The notes under the pieces: model-generated
What the model was told of the DNA's origin: nothing
Seen by the model: only the letters and a program-made list of their open reading frames with translations
Databases searched by the model: none
Origin: Sipunculus nudus
Lineage: Eukaryota > Annelida > Sipuncula > Golfingiida > Sipunculidae
DNA length: 64,000 bases
NCBI GenBank assembly: GCA_026874595.1
Contig: CM049306.1
Span: 59,464,019 to 59,528,018, forward strand
Direction: 5' to 3'
Position numbers and translations under genes: made by a program
In this document: positions 37,877 to 49,534 of the stretch, piece by piece
Layout: each line of letters opens with the position of its first letter
Numbering within the stretch: position 1 is the stretch's first letter

Positions 37877-40532
37877 TCATGATTGAAATGGGACCTGTGT
37901 ACCGATCGTCCTAAATGTAATATAAACTTTCCAACAACTAACAGCAACTTAAACAGAAAACTTATATGGTGATTTGAAAATAAAAGCATGTATTTAAATA
38001 CTTATTTGATTCCACGTTCTTTTGACATTCTTTTATTCAAGCATGACAAGCGCCCAGTAACTGCGAGTTTGTGCGTTCGGTACACAAAAAAACACTCTTG
38101 GCAATAAACGAGCAGCATGTTTAATTCGTGCATGAAGAGTTAGTTTATTTGACAAAGATCGGCTCACTTGACTTCCTGACACCCATTACATGCTTAATAG
38201 CTGCATGTGTTAAAAGAAAACGCCGCGCACCGGTGAGGTCAAATTTTTCATTATTTACCGCTGGTCTCCGCTAGGTTGTCAGGTGTCTCAAAGAAAACCG
38301 TTCCTATTATAACAGGCCTGACATGAGCCGAACCCAGGCGTTGTAGTGCCAGAGATGTTGTTTCTAGCTGCTAATAGGCGAGGTGCAGGTACGACGCCCT
38401 TTCAACTTCGTCTCGTTCTTCTTCTGCACAACGGCAGCGCTACCTGTCACAGATCTCGGTCTTTAGTCCCCTTTTTTCTGCTCCTGCCAGCGGGCAGCCC
38501 TGTATCTTCATTAGCCCGTTGCTGTAACGTGTTAAATCAGGCTATTGTAGCCGCGGGGAACATTAGGTTCCAAGTCGGGTCACGTTCCCTGCCGTTGGCG
38601 ACGAGGGGACATATAACTCGCTACCAACAGCTTGTAGATTATGAGGCTTTCCACAAGTGTCCCCCGCTGGATGTGACTGCAATGGAAATCACAGCACACA
38701 TTGTGTGATGTCTTTATCCTGCATTAAAACAATAAAACAATCTTTGTATGAAACTAGTTAGTGGCGACGTTCAGACAGTTGCATTGTAGTTCTTATTCTA
38801 CGAGAGCGAGATCATCGAGAGAAAAATGTTTATATCGCATTTTGACTCGCGCTTAACTAAAAAAAACCGCATGTTGTGTTGAAATGATTTGTATATACGA
38901 CAACAGAAGAATGATGCAACCTTCCCCGCGTGGTATTACAGTACGCAGTATCAATATACTACTTAAACTACTACAAGACGGCCAGGAATGGAGATGTTGG
39001 TGACACCTTCGTCTGTAGCCAGTATTATTTTGCGACCATGGCAAGCCTTTAAGTCACGAAAGAAGGCAGTTGTTTTTGGTTCTTTGTGTCAGCATGGAGC
39101 TAGAAAAAACGGCGTGGGTCTGCTTTATTAGAGAGACGTTAGCTGTTGCGTTAATATTCATCAGTGTGATTTCCCGAGCGCTGTCAGTGGGTCCCAGATA
39201 GGCCTGGTGTGTTAATATCGTCAGATGGCCATTGACAATGTGTTTTATCTTCTTGATGGCGCTATCCCTGCGCTCGTCACCATGCATTCTTCCCGCCACC
39301 GCTGATCTAACCCGACGGTGCAGCCAACATGAGGCAAAACTTCAGGCGTTATTCATACAAGACCTGAATGATACTAACGTCACTTATAGAACGGCGAGTA
39401 CACAAAAGAGCTACATTGTGTGTTAACCTAAAACAATCAATTCATTCCTACAGAATACTGGAAGGTTGCAGATGTATTTTACCCGCTACTTTTTTACGTA
39501 ATTCTTTTTTCATCAAATATTTGTAAAACTCTCCGACTTTTTATTATTTAATACTTATAATAATTATAACCTCCTTGTAGTAAAGTGCACAAAATCATAA
39601 TCAGCCAGGCGAAGCTTTAGTGAGTTTTCAGTGATAAAAAATATACTCTTCTTGAGGAACACATGCAGCATATAGCAGAATACCTAAAATCCAAGTAAAA
39701 AAATATAACATTTTTATCATAGGTTTACTTTCAACCACATTCAATAGACAGAGCCACCAACAGGCCTATTACTCAACTAGATAGAACATCTCTATAATAT
39801 TTCTTAAGGACAGAACTGACTATAGTTTTGTGCGTTTCATAGCTCAGTGAACACAAAAACACATTAGTTATAATAACGATCCCTTAACTCCTCCAAGCTA
39901 GACATATAAGAGGAAGACTGATCCATGAATGGGCTGGCCAAGACGTGCCAATTTCCCATGAACGTGTGCCCTCCCTTCATCCGTTTAACCAGTGACAGTA
40001 CCTGGAGCCCACATTGTTATTAGCGTATGAGATATGGCATCCGTAGCACTATGTGGTATTTCTTGATGATGTTTGAAATCAGATATGGATCTCCACTAGC
40101 ATAAAAAAAACCTTCAGATTGCTGCTTGTTTATAAAATATCCTGCATGCTGTACCAGTGATTGGCAGTATTTGCAGAGATAGGGAATCAAAACAAGGGTG
40201 GGGTCCAACATATTTTTTACCCAGGCTAGTGTACATTATGTTTTGCCATCATTGAATGGTTTGTAGGTTGGTTGTTTGCTCGGTTGGTAAATTAATCTGA
40301 AAGCTTGAAACTGTTTTGGTTAAGGGTGCAAGGAACAATCCATTCAATTTTAGAGGTAATCTGGATCAACATCAAGATTCAGAAATTATATATTTTTAAC
40401 CCTTGGGAGATCATTCACTTGTATTTAGGCAAAATTACAGTGCATCTTTTTTATGGGATGACATTTTCTTAAACTTTTGTCAGAACATGTGTGAGCAGAG
40501 TTGATGGTACATTTTATTTGTTTACTTGACAG

Positions 40533-40671
40533 GCACAGAGAGCCAGGACCAGGACTGTACGGTACCACCTGTGTGCCCCTATGGGTGTACATGTACCGGT
40601 ACCATTGTGGACTGTAGAAAGAAAGGAATGAAAGAAATCCCACATAACCTGCCCGATGCTGTCACAGAATT
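40533..40671 (+). CDS. slit: Slit D1-D2 linker and D2 LRRNT exon
   Basis: 139-bp exon, phase 1 in and phase 2 out, acceptor TTGACAG and donor GTAAGT. It opens the Robo-binding second domain. After a short acidic linker (GTESQDQD) comes the N-terminal cap with cysteine pattern C-x5-C-x3-C-x-C-x6-[20 protein letters not shown] and NLPDAVTEL closely match Slit D2, where the C-T-C, IVDCRxKG and IPxNLP elements are highly conserved. Confidence 0.97.
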
Positions 40672-40687
40672 GTAAGTGGAGGAAATT

Positions 40688-40689
40688 TT

Positions 40690-40744
<55 letters not shown>

Positions 40745-40759
40745 TATATATATATATAA
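40688..40759. repeat. TA-rich microsatellite
   Basis: Interrupted TA tract right after the D2 LRRNT donor. Confidence 0.94.
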
Positions 40760-40859
40760 AGATGAGAAAATGTTCTATTATTGACATTTGAGGAAGTCTT
40801 CTGGACATTAGTGATTTTGTGACTTATATAATTATAAACATTCAGATATTCATCATATA

Positions 40860-41145
40860 TTCAGTGTATGACTTTCACAGTGACCTTCATCTTTAAGGTC
40901 AAATCAGCCAAAGCATTGTTTGTGAACACTCTAACCACTTCATATTTTTCATGAAATTTGATACATGAATTGTTTCCCCTGAAATCTCAGACGAGTTTGA
41001 AAGTGGTGACTTTGACCTTCATCTTCAAGGTCAAATCTTCAGAATTCTAGGATTTTTGTGAACCCATCAATTTTTGAAGAAGTCCATATATTTTTTACAC
41101 AAATTTTGGGTTGCAGGGCCCATAGGGAGGGGATACATATATATG
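40860..41145. repeat. partial relative of the 20907-21514 MITE family
   Basis: It shares GTGACCTTCATCTT-AAGGTCAAAT blocks, TTTTGTGAACCC and the terminal GGGAGGGGA(T/G)ACATAT with the element at 20.9 kb. Only the right end is clear; the left terminus is not seen. Confidence 0.55.
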
Positions 41146-42210
41146 TTTTTGCGGCTGCAAAAATAAACTCATTCTATTTTTGTTGTTGTATTCAGGAAGT
41201 TACATTGTAGCCAGGGGTTGAAACTTACTTGCCTTGACCTCTTAATTGACAGAATAGTATCCTAAGTACATGTTCAAGCTGTTGATCTTATGAAGTATCA
41301 CTTTCCAAGGGGAGGGGAGGAGCTCTCCCTGCCTGATAAACCAGCTGTTTGGTCCCCTGTTCTGGCCAGCTGTTGAAGATGTACCTGGCTGGCCTGCCAT
41401 TGAGTCTGTATATAGATATGTAGATGTGAATAAAACCAGCTTGACTGACAGATCACTGTTGTTCATTGTGTGTAACATTGATTTATTGTAAATATGCCAG
41501 TAGTGAAGGATATCTCTGTTGTAAATATACCAATAGCTGGTCTGAAAACCACGCATACACACATACACACAAACATTCGTAGAAGAATTACACATATACA
41601 TGTACCAGCTATATATTATTGGTGTTCCAGTTAATCAGTTATATTGAAGAATGGTCATTTTCATTCATAATCACTTAAATTGATTGCAGTTTTGAATAAT
41701 CAGTCTCATGCAAAACAGTCATGTTATCTATCCCCAGCGTGGCTGTGAGTAGGTTGTAGTAGCCAGTCCAAGGCCGGTGGTTTCTTCTGGGTTCTCCAGT
41801 TTCCTAAACCCACAGACACTACCGAACACCACAACCTGAGCCATGGAGATGCCTTGATTAGTTATAATAACTATTTGTATAATCCATGTTAAATAAATAA
41901 AGTTTATAGTTTTAATATCTAGAAAAAAAATATTCTAATCCTATCAGAGGTATACAAAAGATGGACACAATGTAGCAGACAGCAGTATAACTGAACTTGT
42001 GCAGTGAACAAGTGTCAACAATGTGGCCATAACCATGAACCTTCAGCATTTTTTAAAAGTCAGACTGCATTTAATCAGTAAATATATTAAGTATAATTCT
42101 GTACATTAAATTTAGAATATACAAGGTAGTTAAAATATTTGGTTAAAATTGATCATTGGTCGTTTTTTTTTCTTTCAGTCATCAATCATGTTTAACAACC
42201 AATTTCTACA

Positions 42211-42212
<2 letters not shown>

Positions 42213-42263
<51 letters not shown>
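42213..42263. repeat. TA microsatellite
   Basis: About 25 TA units with one CA interruption. Confidence 0.95.
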
Positions 42264-42638
42264 TGCTAATAACTTGGTTGTTAATACCTGTAGGTTATTA
42301 ATTTTGTACCCATTTTATATGTGGGCCAGGTTTCAGGTGGAGTCTTATGTCATAAAAAGCACTTTCTAGAAATGATGTATGAGCCACAGCTGCCGAAAAT
42401 GTGTTTTTATTCTTCGTTTATAACTGTCTGCATAAAGGATCAAGTCTGTCAGACATAGAGAGGCTACTCCCCCTACCATATGACTATACTGAATCATTAG
42501 CAATTATAGTAAAATAACTAAGATATGAAGTTACATACTGGAATATAGTAAATGTACTTGTTGTCACCCTCCAGCTCTGGCTTCGGTAATTATCATAAAG
42601 TGATTATAAATGACAGCTCTTTTGGTTATTGTTTGCAG

Positions 42639-42710
42639 GAGACTGGAGGAGAACTTGATATCAGAAATCCCACCAAAAGCCTTTGTACAGTACAAGAGGT
42701 TGAGGCGCAT
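42639..42710 (+). CDS. slit: Slit D2 LRR1 exon
   Basis: 72-bp exon, phase 2-2, acceptor GTTTGCAG and donor GTAAGT. The peptide begins RLEENLISEIPPKAFVQY and ends KRLRRI, a close match to the first D2 repeat of Slit proteins (RLExNxIxxIPPxAFxxYKxLRRI). In solved structures the concave face of D2 binds the first Ig domain of Robo, so this exon is part of the receptor-binding solenoid. Confidence 0.97.
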
Positions 42711-43230
42711 GTAAGTACTTGAATTTGTCAGTGACTCAGTAGGAAACATGAGTAATAAATTCTGTTAGATCAAGTGGACAAAAAATAGTCTGCATAAATT
42801 AAGAAGATTCAGAACAGTTGTGGTTTTGTCTGCAGGAACAGTTTGTAGTGTTTCTTCACTCTGTGGTTTCATATTAAGACATCTCTAATCCACTGTACCT
42901 GAAAAAGAGTATACCTAGATGAAGGGTTGACACATTTTTGTTAAACTGTACTGTATAATGTGCATAATTGCCTTTGAAACCCCTAAGGTAAACTGTATGT
43001 AGATATTGCAAAAATATTGATCCCTTGCAAAAAACGGAAAAGTGGATATTGCTAAATTTTAACCTCACAGACATGTAGCAAACCACACTATAGGAATCCG
43101 AGTTCATCCTCAATTATTGTACAAATCGATTCAAATATGTTTTAATAAGAACCATCTTGGATTGCTTTCAGTTTCACCAATTACTTTGTTTTCTGTTTGT
43201 ATCATAATTAATAATGATCTACCATTTCAG
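42711..43230 (+). other. intron D2 LRR1 to LRR2
   Basis: 520-bp AT-rich intron; nothing notable seen. Confidence 0.9.
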
Positions 43231-43302
43231 TGATTTGAGCAAGAACCAGATATATTATGTGGCCCCGGATGCCTTCGCTGGACTAAAATCTCTGACATCC
43301 CT
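43231..43302 (+). CDS. slit: Slit D2 LRR2 exon
   Basis: 72-bp exon, phase 2-2, acceptor CCATTTCAG and donor GTGAGT. It encodes DLSKNQIYYVAPDAFAGL followed by KSLTSL, matching Slit D2 repeat 2 (DLSxNQIxxxAPDAFxGLxSLxSL), one of the most conserved repeats in the family. Confidence 0.97.
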
Positions 43303-43348
43303 GTGAGTATATAATCATCATAACAACCAATTAAGTTTCAGACATAAA

Positions 43349-43430
43349 TACCCCTTTCACATAGCAGATACAAAAGTTTCCAAATTTTTTTCAAGATTAG
43401 TTGAGTGTTCACATGGCAATCCAGAATGAC
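43349..43430 (+). repeat. dispersed repeat end (inverted partner at 49535-49620)
   Basis: Begins TACCCCTTTCACATAGCAGA and contains GTGTTCACATGGCAAT. The reverse complement of 49535-49620 carries the corresponding ACCCTTCTCATATAGCAAG and GTGTTCACATGGCAAT. Probably the terminal part of a non-autonomous DNA element. Confidence 0.6.
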
Positions 43431-43446
43431 TCCAATCAAGATAAAC

Positions 43447-43498
43447 CAAAATGTTTTGAAACCTGTTCCTTGATATCAAGGAGTTCCAAAACATTTTG
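43447..43498. repeat. foldback (hairpin) sequence
   Basis: CAAAATGTTTTG (43447-43458) and its exact reverse complement CAAAACATTTTG (43487-43498) flank a perfect inner palindrome TCCTTGATATCAAGGA (43467-43482). Unequal bulges of 8 and 4 bases lie between. It directly follows the dispersed repeat end, so it is probably part of a transposon remnant. Confidence 0.7.
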
Positions 43499-45354
43499 TG
43501 CTTGTCCATGTTAACTCTTCCAAACTGTTATGGCACATATCCAAAAGTATTGTGACTCATGCTAAACAATGACTGGCGGATGTCTTCATATTGCTAAACA
43601 CTTGTGCTGCAAGCCACAAAGCTTGACTCGAGAAACATCAGATTTAAATTTTATGTTCTGATATTATTGTCACAAGCTAGAACTGCACAAAATTCTGGTT
43701 ACTTCAAGAAATATGTGATCAACTGTATGAAAAACTTCAGAAAAAGGAGCAAAGATAGTTTTCAGAGAGCTTGTTTTCTCATCAATTAATGCAGGTTTTA
43801 CTAAATACCTTCTACAGAAAGAAGATGGGATAAGCTCTTGTTAATTCATGTTATTTCAAGACGAAGGTCTTTTCTGTTAATTTGCCATATCACTTCATTT
43901 AGAGTAAATAATCTTTTTGAACTTGCAATGTCAGTGTCTGACTTTAGTTAATTTGTTAATCATGAGAATGAATTTGGCTGAAGAAATGAAACACAAGCTA
44001 TTTAATATCAATATATATATATTAATATAATATATCATATAATATTAAGAAATATTTAAGTTTTAATTTAAATGTTAATCATGGTGTGTGTATATGGACA
44101 TTAATTCAACTGTAAATAACCATTAATCAAATAAAGAGATTTTATGTGAATAATGATAATCTGCAAATATGTTTAAAAAACCTGAGGTTGATCTACAAGT
44201 TACAAATGTCATGGAATAAATTAATACCACATGTAGTCCTGCCGCAGTAAGTTTTCAATGGACTGAACCTGGGACATAGTTGTACCAAGGACAGCCTTGC
44301 CCAGACGTTGTAATGAAATAATACTTTAATGGTGGTGGAGCAAATATTATGTATATATCATGCAATAAGTCACAAAATAAGAGCTCCAGAAAATCTTATT
44401 ATCCACATCTGCGATAAATGTATGCTGTTCGGGTTCTTATGGAACTGTTATCTTTTCATTGTTGTTCCAAATCTGTGCTAGCATAATAAAATAAAGACCT
44501 TCATTCAATTCAATTCTTGGTGTTATTTTCTAGTTTTCCCCAATATGCTTAGGTTCTATTAAATTACTCCTTTTAACCAAGTTGACTCAATTTCTGTTGA
44601 AAACCACAAACACAAAGGGATGAATTACCGCTATATAAGATGCAAAACTGGATATGGTTACTCAAATGCAATAGTCCAGGTGTTTTATAAAGATGAATAA
44701 AAATGATATCCCATATACAGTAACCTATACAGTCTTTAAATGAATTACACATGTTCATAAGAATATATATCACATCAGCTGTACTCTTTCAGTAAGGGTC
44801 TGGGAAGCAAATTCAGTTTGCTTTCATGATAGGGGTTTGTAGCATTATGATGTTGGTGTTATCAGTCTTAACTCTTTTGAAGGGTGGATTCATTATGTTA
44901 CAATCTCTGCAAAATTTGTCTTGACAAGTACAGGCTGTCTGAGTAATAACATTCTGCAAAAGGCCATAATCAGGCAAGTATCATATCTTTCTAAGAGTGC
45001 TAAAAAGTGCCTGTGTCAAGCCCTAAACCTACATCTAATAAATAGGCTTAAGACTCTGTTATATCAGCAGTGATGATCTTTTCATTCCGGCTGGGATGGT
45101 TCTTACTGTCGCCGTGACAACATATGATTTTGGGTTAGCATAACCTGTCATGTCAGCTGTAATCTAAGCACTAGCGTTGGATGCCGCCTAGTTTTATCCT
45201 CAATTGAGACATTAATGGCTGGACCTCCATTGTGTGATTTGATTTCGTCAGAAAAGTAACCAGTCAGCACTGCGTTGTCTGCATATTCATCACGCATCCA
45301 CCGCTGGCAGAACCCTTAAACTTCCTGTGACAGCCATAAAGCCTGCTGCAGCAT

Positions 45355-45425
45355 GCATGCTGGTGTGATGGTTAGAGCCCTGAACTTGAGTAGGCAGCAC
45401 TGTTCAAGTCCCATTCTGACCATTT
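45355..45425 (+). repeat. tRNA-like SINE candidate
   Basis: TGATGGTTAGAGCCCTGAAC (A-box-like, as in tRNA D-arms) is followed about 35 bp later by TGTTCAAGTCCCA (B-box-like). Stems are imperfect and no tRNA can be folded with confidence. Confidence 0.45.
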
Positions 45426-47014
45426 AATCCCACAGAATACCCTTAGCTAAGGTCTTCATTAACAAGTTAACGGGTACTGGTCATGTTAATGTATCAAGAT
45501 GTATAGTATAGCTCTCATAGACCACATACATCAACCAAGGCAAAAACAATCCTATTGGATCTACCCTTTATCATTCACAAACTTTTAATGAGATTTTCCC
45601 TGGCCCCTTGTGAAAGATTTGAGGGAATTGATCAATTCTGAACTTTTTGCATACCCCTGTTAATAAACAAACAAGACAACATTGGTGAAGACATAAACCC
45701 CCTTAAGGAAATAATCCCCTGGCCTCTACTTTGGCTAGGTTGGTTGCCTGCTCCGCTGCATGGAAGCTTAGAAAAGCTACACAAATGAAGAAGCCATAAA
45801 AAATGAAGGAGAAGTGTGAATTCTAAGTTGGATGACTTTTACACATTTGTGATATCAAATAATACAGCCCCTTGATTTATTAAAGCTTAAAGCCAACTAT
45901 TCATCCAGCTTTTCTGTAGAATTTATGAGACTATTAGCTTACTCTGCATACATATAAATCAACTGTGTTCCTGATAAGAAGAGTTCTTACAGTGTCTCTA
46001 GTGCTGTTATAGATATATATATATATGAGCTTGTTTATTTGCAAGCTGTTAGTAAACACAGCAGTGTTGACAAGTTACGGAAAAATAATGTAACCCAAGG
46101 TAGTTGGTTACATATGTGTGGAAGCTGAAAGGTCACTAGATGCAAAACACCATTTGCAAAACTCTCTAACTTGCCTATAGATGTCCTTGCTGAATGTGTT
46201 TGGATTATTTGGTGCCCCCATTTTTATACACCTGAGCATAAACAAAATAAACAGCCTGTGTGCAGTCAGAATGGCATTTTCTGACCTTTTTTGATAAAGA
46301 GTTCAAGGAATTATCTTTAATTTATACACATCAGATATTTGAAAAGGTATTTAAAGGTACTCAAAGGTTTTTTATTGTTTTTGCCACTTGAAGCACACTG
46401 TATAACCACACATTTCTACAACAATGAGAGGATTAGACCAAGGTCAAGGTCAGCGTGAGATGTGCAGACCTGGTTTGATGACAGATGGTGATCAGCCTAA
46501 GGGAGTTAATCCCTAGGTCATGTGGCAATGACATAAACGTTACACCTGCGGTCACTGTGCTCATCTTTTTTAACTGTTTAGTCATCAGCTAATTACCTTG
46601 AGTGCAAATGACTTGAGTTTCTTCATTATGGCTGATGAAGATGGAAACCAAAATAGTTGACTTTTTAAAATTAAAATTGGACTTTTGTCCTTAAAGAGTG
46701 TTGCAAACAGGGCTCTTACAGAGTCTCTGTTTGCAAGCGTGACTGCGAGGGCTCAAGGGTTGGATATTCTGGACTCAAGCACCCAACAGATGTTACCCAA
46801 TTTGGACTCAAGTACTCATCACCATGAATTACTACAATTTGCATTTATATAAAAAATACCACAAAAGGGAATTTAACATCTTTGTTTTCTGTTATCCTCA
46901 ATGTGCTTCTTGCTTCACTTTCAATTTGGTCATGCATCTGCTATTTTATCTAGTTGTATAATTGTAAGCTGGTGTCCAAGATCTTTATACAAACTGACCC
47001 ATAATGTCTTCCAG

Positions 47015-47086
47015 GTTGTTGTATGGGAACAAAATCACAGACTTACCATCAGGTGTATTCAAGGGACTACACTCTCTACAGCTACT
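47015..47086 (+). CDS. slit: Slit D2 LRR3 exon
   Basis: 72-bp exon, phase 2-2, acceptor GTCTTCCAG and donor GTGAGT. The peptide [18 protein letters not shown] followed by HSLQLL matches Slit D2 repeat 3, where LYGNKITxLP is near-invariant. Part of the Robo-binding concave surface. Confidence 0.97.
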
Positions 47087-47546
47087 GTGAGTATACAATA
47101 GATTAACATCTATGACAGTTGTCAAAAAAAAGTTGATGCACTGGTATAAGTTTACCTGTATACATTCTATAAAAACTGAGTAAAGGTCATCCATGGTTGA
47201 TCAATGTTGACATAGGCCTATATGAAAGATGCATGAGGTTAAGTATAACAGACATTTACTTTAAAACTTTTTAATCAACCACATTAAATAAAAAAAATTA
47301 ATTCAATTAAATTGAAATTTTTACATTAATAAATTTATATCAACTCTTTTAGAAAAAGGTAATTAAGATTGGAGAAAGGAAAAGATTATATGTTTAATCA
47401 TTAATGAAATATATAAAACTGTTTATTTTTCCATGAAATGTTATAGAATTCATTAATATCATTACATTATAACCTTTTCAAATGATTCTTTAAAGTGTGT
47501 TACATTTTTTTCAAGTGATATTGACTAGTTACTTATTACATTTCAG
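47087..47546 (+). other. intron D2 LRR3 to LRR4
   Basis: 460-bp AT-rich intron; nothing notable seen. Confidence 0.9.
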
Positions 47547-47618
47547 CTTGCTGAATGCTAACAGGATTACCTGCATCAGGGAAGATGCCTTTGTCGACCT
47601 TCACAGGCTCAATCTCCT
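47547..47618 (+). CDS. slit: Slit D2 LRR4 exon
   Basis: 72-bp exon, phase 2-2, acceptor ACATTTCAG and donor GTAGGT. It encodes LLNANRITCIREDAFVDL followed by HRLNLL, matching Slit D2 repeat 4, including the LLNANxIxCxRxDAFxDL core. Confidence 0.97.
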
Positions 47619-48254
47619 GTAGGTATATACTTCCTAGGATTAATATTATGCAGTAAAGTGAAACCTGTGAACTACCCAAAAGTGGTCTTAATTCACAGGT
47701 GGTCTTATTAGACAGGTCTTATATGACCAATGCGGATGTTTTTGTTCACTCAAGGGTGGTTTCAAAAGAAAAATGGTCTTATTAAGTAGGTGGTCATAAA
47801 GACCAAGTATTTTGTTCTGTTATATAAAACGTACACTTGATATTTTTTTATAGCAGAATATAGTAGATTGACTTGAATTAGCCTATTGTTGAATTTTTTA
47901 ACCAAATTGTACTTTTTATGCTGGTATGCTTAGTGATATGTAAACAGTGATCATGTAATTAAACCGATGAACCTTAAGTCTTAGACTGCATGCTAGTAAA
48001 TAGAAATAAACAAATGAGTATAATGAAGTAGTGATGATGATGATGATGATGACCTGTAATATTTTTGAAACTTTAGAAAGAAAATCTTACATGTTTTGCA
48101 CTTAGATTGTCAATTTTTAGCTATTTTAAGAAGAAGGAAAGTTTGTGATAGTTTTTTCCAACAAAATGTTTTTGGCAGTGATTGTTATGTGAGTAATGAA
48201 CATCATATTTGTTTGAACTAAGTTGATAATTTTTGTTTTCTGAAATCTTTACAG
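47619..48254 (+). other. intron D2 LRR4 to LRR5
   Basis: 636-bp intron. At 47655-47800 it carries copies of a GGTGGTCTTATTAGACAGG-type repeat in the orientation opposite to the array at 51224-51344. A short GAT run lies at about 48033-48052. Confidence 0.85.
47655..47800 (-). repeat. short repeats related to the 51.2-kb 17-bp array
   Basis: AGTGAAACCTGTG is followed by CAGGTGGTCTTATTAGACAGG-like segments, the reverse complement of the ACCACCTGTCTAATGAG unit near 51.3 kb, plus decayed copies (GGTCTTATTAAGTAGGTGG). Confidence 0.6.
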
Positions 48255-48326
48255 GTCCCTGTATGACAACAAAATCCAGTCATTGGCAAATGGAACTTTT
48301 GCTCCGCTTAAAAACATCCAGACATT
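48255..48326 (+). CDS. slit: Slit D2 LRR5 exon
   Basis: 72-bp exon, phase 2-2, acceptor CTTTACAG and donor GTAAGT. The peptide SLYDNKIQSLANGTFAPL followed by KNIQTL matches the fifth D2 repeat, including the SLYDNKIQ motif and the AxQT end that runs into the cap. Confidence 0.97.
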
Positions 48327-48724
48327 GTAAGTACAGATTTTCCATAAAATTTGTTTACTCTGGGAGAGCTCTAGACCTTCTTAGTTAATGTCATATTATA
48401 GGTATTATAATTACATATTATACATATTATAATAATCTGCAAAAAAAATATCCAGTAATATTTTCACGGTTATTTATATCACAACCACATTATACACTTT
48501 TTATGACAGAATTTTTGTGACCTTGACCTGATGACCTTTTCTTGTGACCTTGACCCAGTTAACCATTCATAATTTACCTTTAGGAATTCAGGTCTCAAGT
48601 TGATTTATTCATAACAATGGCTGATATTTAAGAATCAATAAAGCACGATGTATTATCTTCTAACATAGCAATGAGGTTTTTTTAAATTTTTTCAAGTTGT
48701 TTTTATTTTCATTGTATTTGCCAG
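48327..48724 (+). other. intron D2 LRR5 to LRRCT
   Basis: 398-bp intron. It contains two GTGACCTTGACC motifs (near 48519 and 48546) of a kind also seen inside the MITE-like elements. Confidence 0.85.
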
Positions 48725-48888
48725 ACACCTGGCCCTCAACCCATTCATCTGTGACTGTAACCTCCGATGGCTGTCAGATTACCTTCACAGTAACCCCATA
48801 GAGACCAGCGGAGCCCGTTGTGACACACCCAGAAGGGTGCAGCGCAAGAGGATCTCAGGGATCAAGGCCTCAAAGTTCAAGTGCAAAG
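48725..48888 (+). CDS. slit: Slit D2 LRRCT exon
   Basis: 164-bp exon, phase 2 in and 1 out, the same length and phases as the D1 cap exon. [20 protein letters not shown], then [10 protein letters not shown] and [20 protein letters not shown], is a very close match to the D2 cap of Slits ([15 protein letters not shown], PRRxxxKRIxxIKxxKFxC). Cys spacing is C-x-C-x20-C-x20-C. The donor GTCAGA is weaker than the others. A second GT lies 7 bp on, but only the first gives the phase needed by the next exon. Confidence 0.96.
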
Positions 48889-49534
48889 GTCAGAGGTCAT
48901 CTGGTGTTATGATTTACTGACAGGGACAAAGCATGTGGGTGGGGAGGGGGACAGGTACAGTGCGTCAAGGTCATCAATTGAACTGGGGGACACTCATGGT
49001 TTATCTAACATTCACCCTGTCAAATACTTGAACAGCCTCTTGTTTTACCAGGGGGACATCCCCAACCTGTCACCGAGAACCTCAAGTTGTTGGGTACAGG
49101 TGAAGAAGGTCCATGGTCACCCAGTGTAATGTTACATCATAAGTCTGAGGAAACATTAAAAATGTAATGCAGACCACCATAAACATATCTTATGATATAC
49201 AATAACATCACATGTCATTTATTTTAATGAAGGATCATTATCAAAAAGTATACTATTGCAATACATCATGCAGTCAATAAATATATTCATGTATGTTGAC
49301 TCAAACCTCTTCTACCCAAAAATTGGTTTAAACTGTATTAAGCAAGGAAGAATTCACAGAGGCATAATTGACTGAACCAGTTTGCAGTAAGTGCCTGCCA
49401 GTACCCCCCCCCCAAATTTGAGACCAGTTTTTGAACATGTTTATGGTCACTAATTTTTGCAAGTGTCTAAAGATTGTGAAATCACCTCCCTTACAATGTC
49501 TCAAAATGCTTCAAAAGTGTTGTTAGACTAATAA

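Larger units (their letters stand above)
35218..40532 (+). other. intron between D1 and D2
   Basis: 5.3-kb intron separating the first and second LRR domains, phase 1. It holds a 27-bp tandem duplication (35281-35334), the CAT/CAC triplet array (37573-37876) and CpG-rich stretches at 38220-38700 and 39000-39420. CpG becomes scarce from roughly 39.5 kb onward. Several open frames of 100-130 codons (for example 35461-35820 and 38346-38708) show no recognisable domain. Confidence 0.85.
40672..42638 (+). other. intron D2 LRRNT to LRR1
   Basis: A 2.0-kb intron with TA tracts (40688-40759 and 42213-42263) and a relative of the MITE-like family near 40860-41145. Otherwise AT-rich and CpG-poor. Confidence 0.85.
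43303..47014 (+). other. intron D2 LRR2 to LRR3
   Basis: 3.7-kb intron. It contains a repeat end (43349-43430) whose inverted copy is at 49535-49620, a foldback sequence (43447-43498) and a tRNA-like SINE candidate near 45355-45425. The rest is AT-rich and CpG-poor without recognised elements. Confidence 0.85.

Noticed and set aside
37484-37882. His-rich (and minus-strand Asp/Gly-rich) open frames
   Set aside because: Direct translation of a CAT/CAC triplet microsatellite; no conserved flanking sequence.
38346-38708. 120-codon open frame on the + strand
   Set aside because: No recognisable domain, no support from splicing context, and located in the CpG-rich D1-D2 intron, where stop-poor stretches are more likely.
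43494-43515. TTGTGCTTG, the 5' part of miR-218, which is hosted in vertebrate SLIT introns
   Set aside because: Homology stops after nine bases. The match is in a transposon-like foldback and no suitable precursor hairpin places it in one arm.
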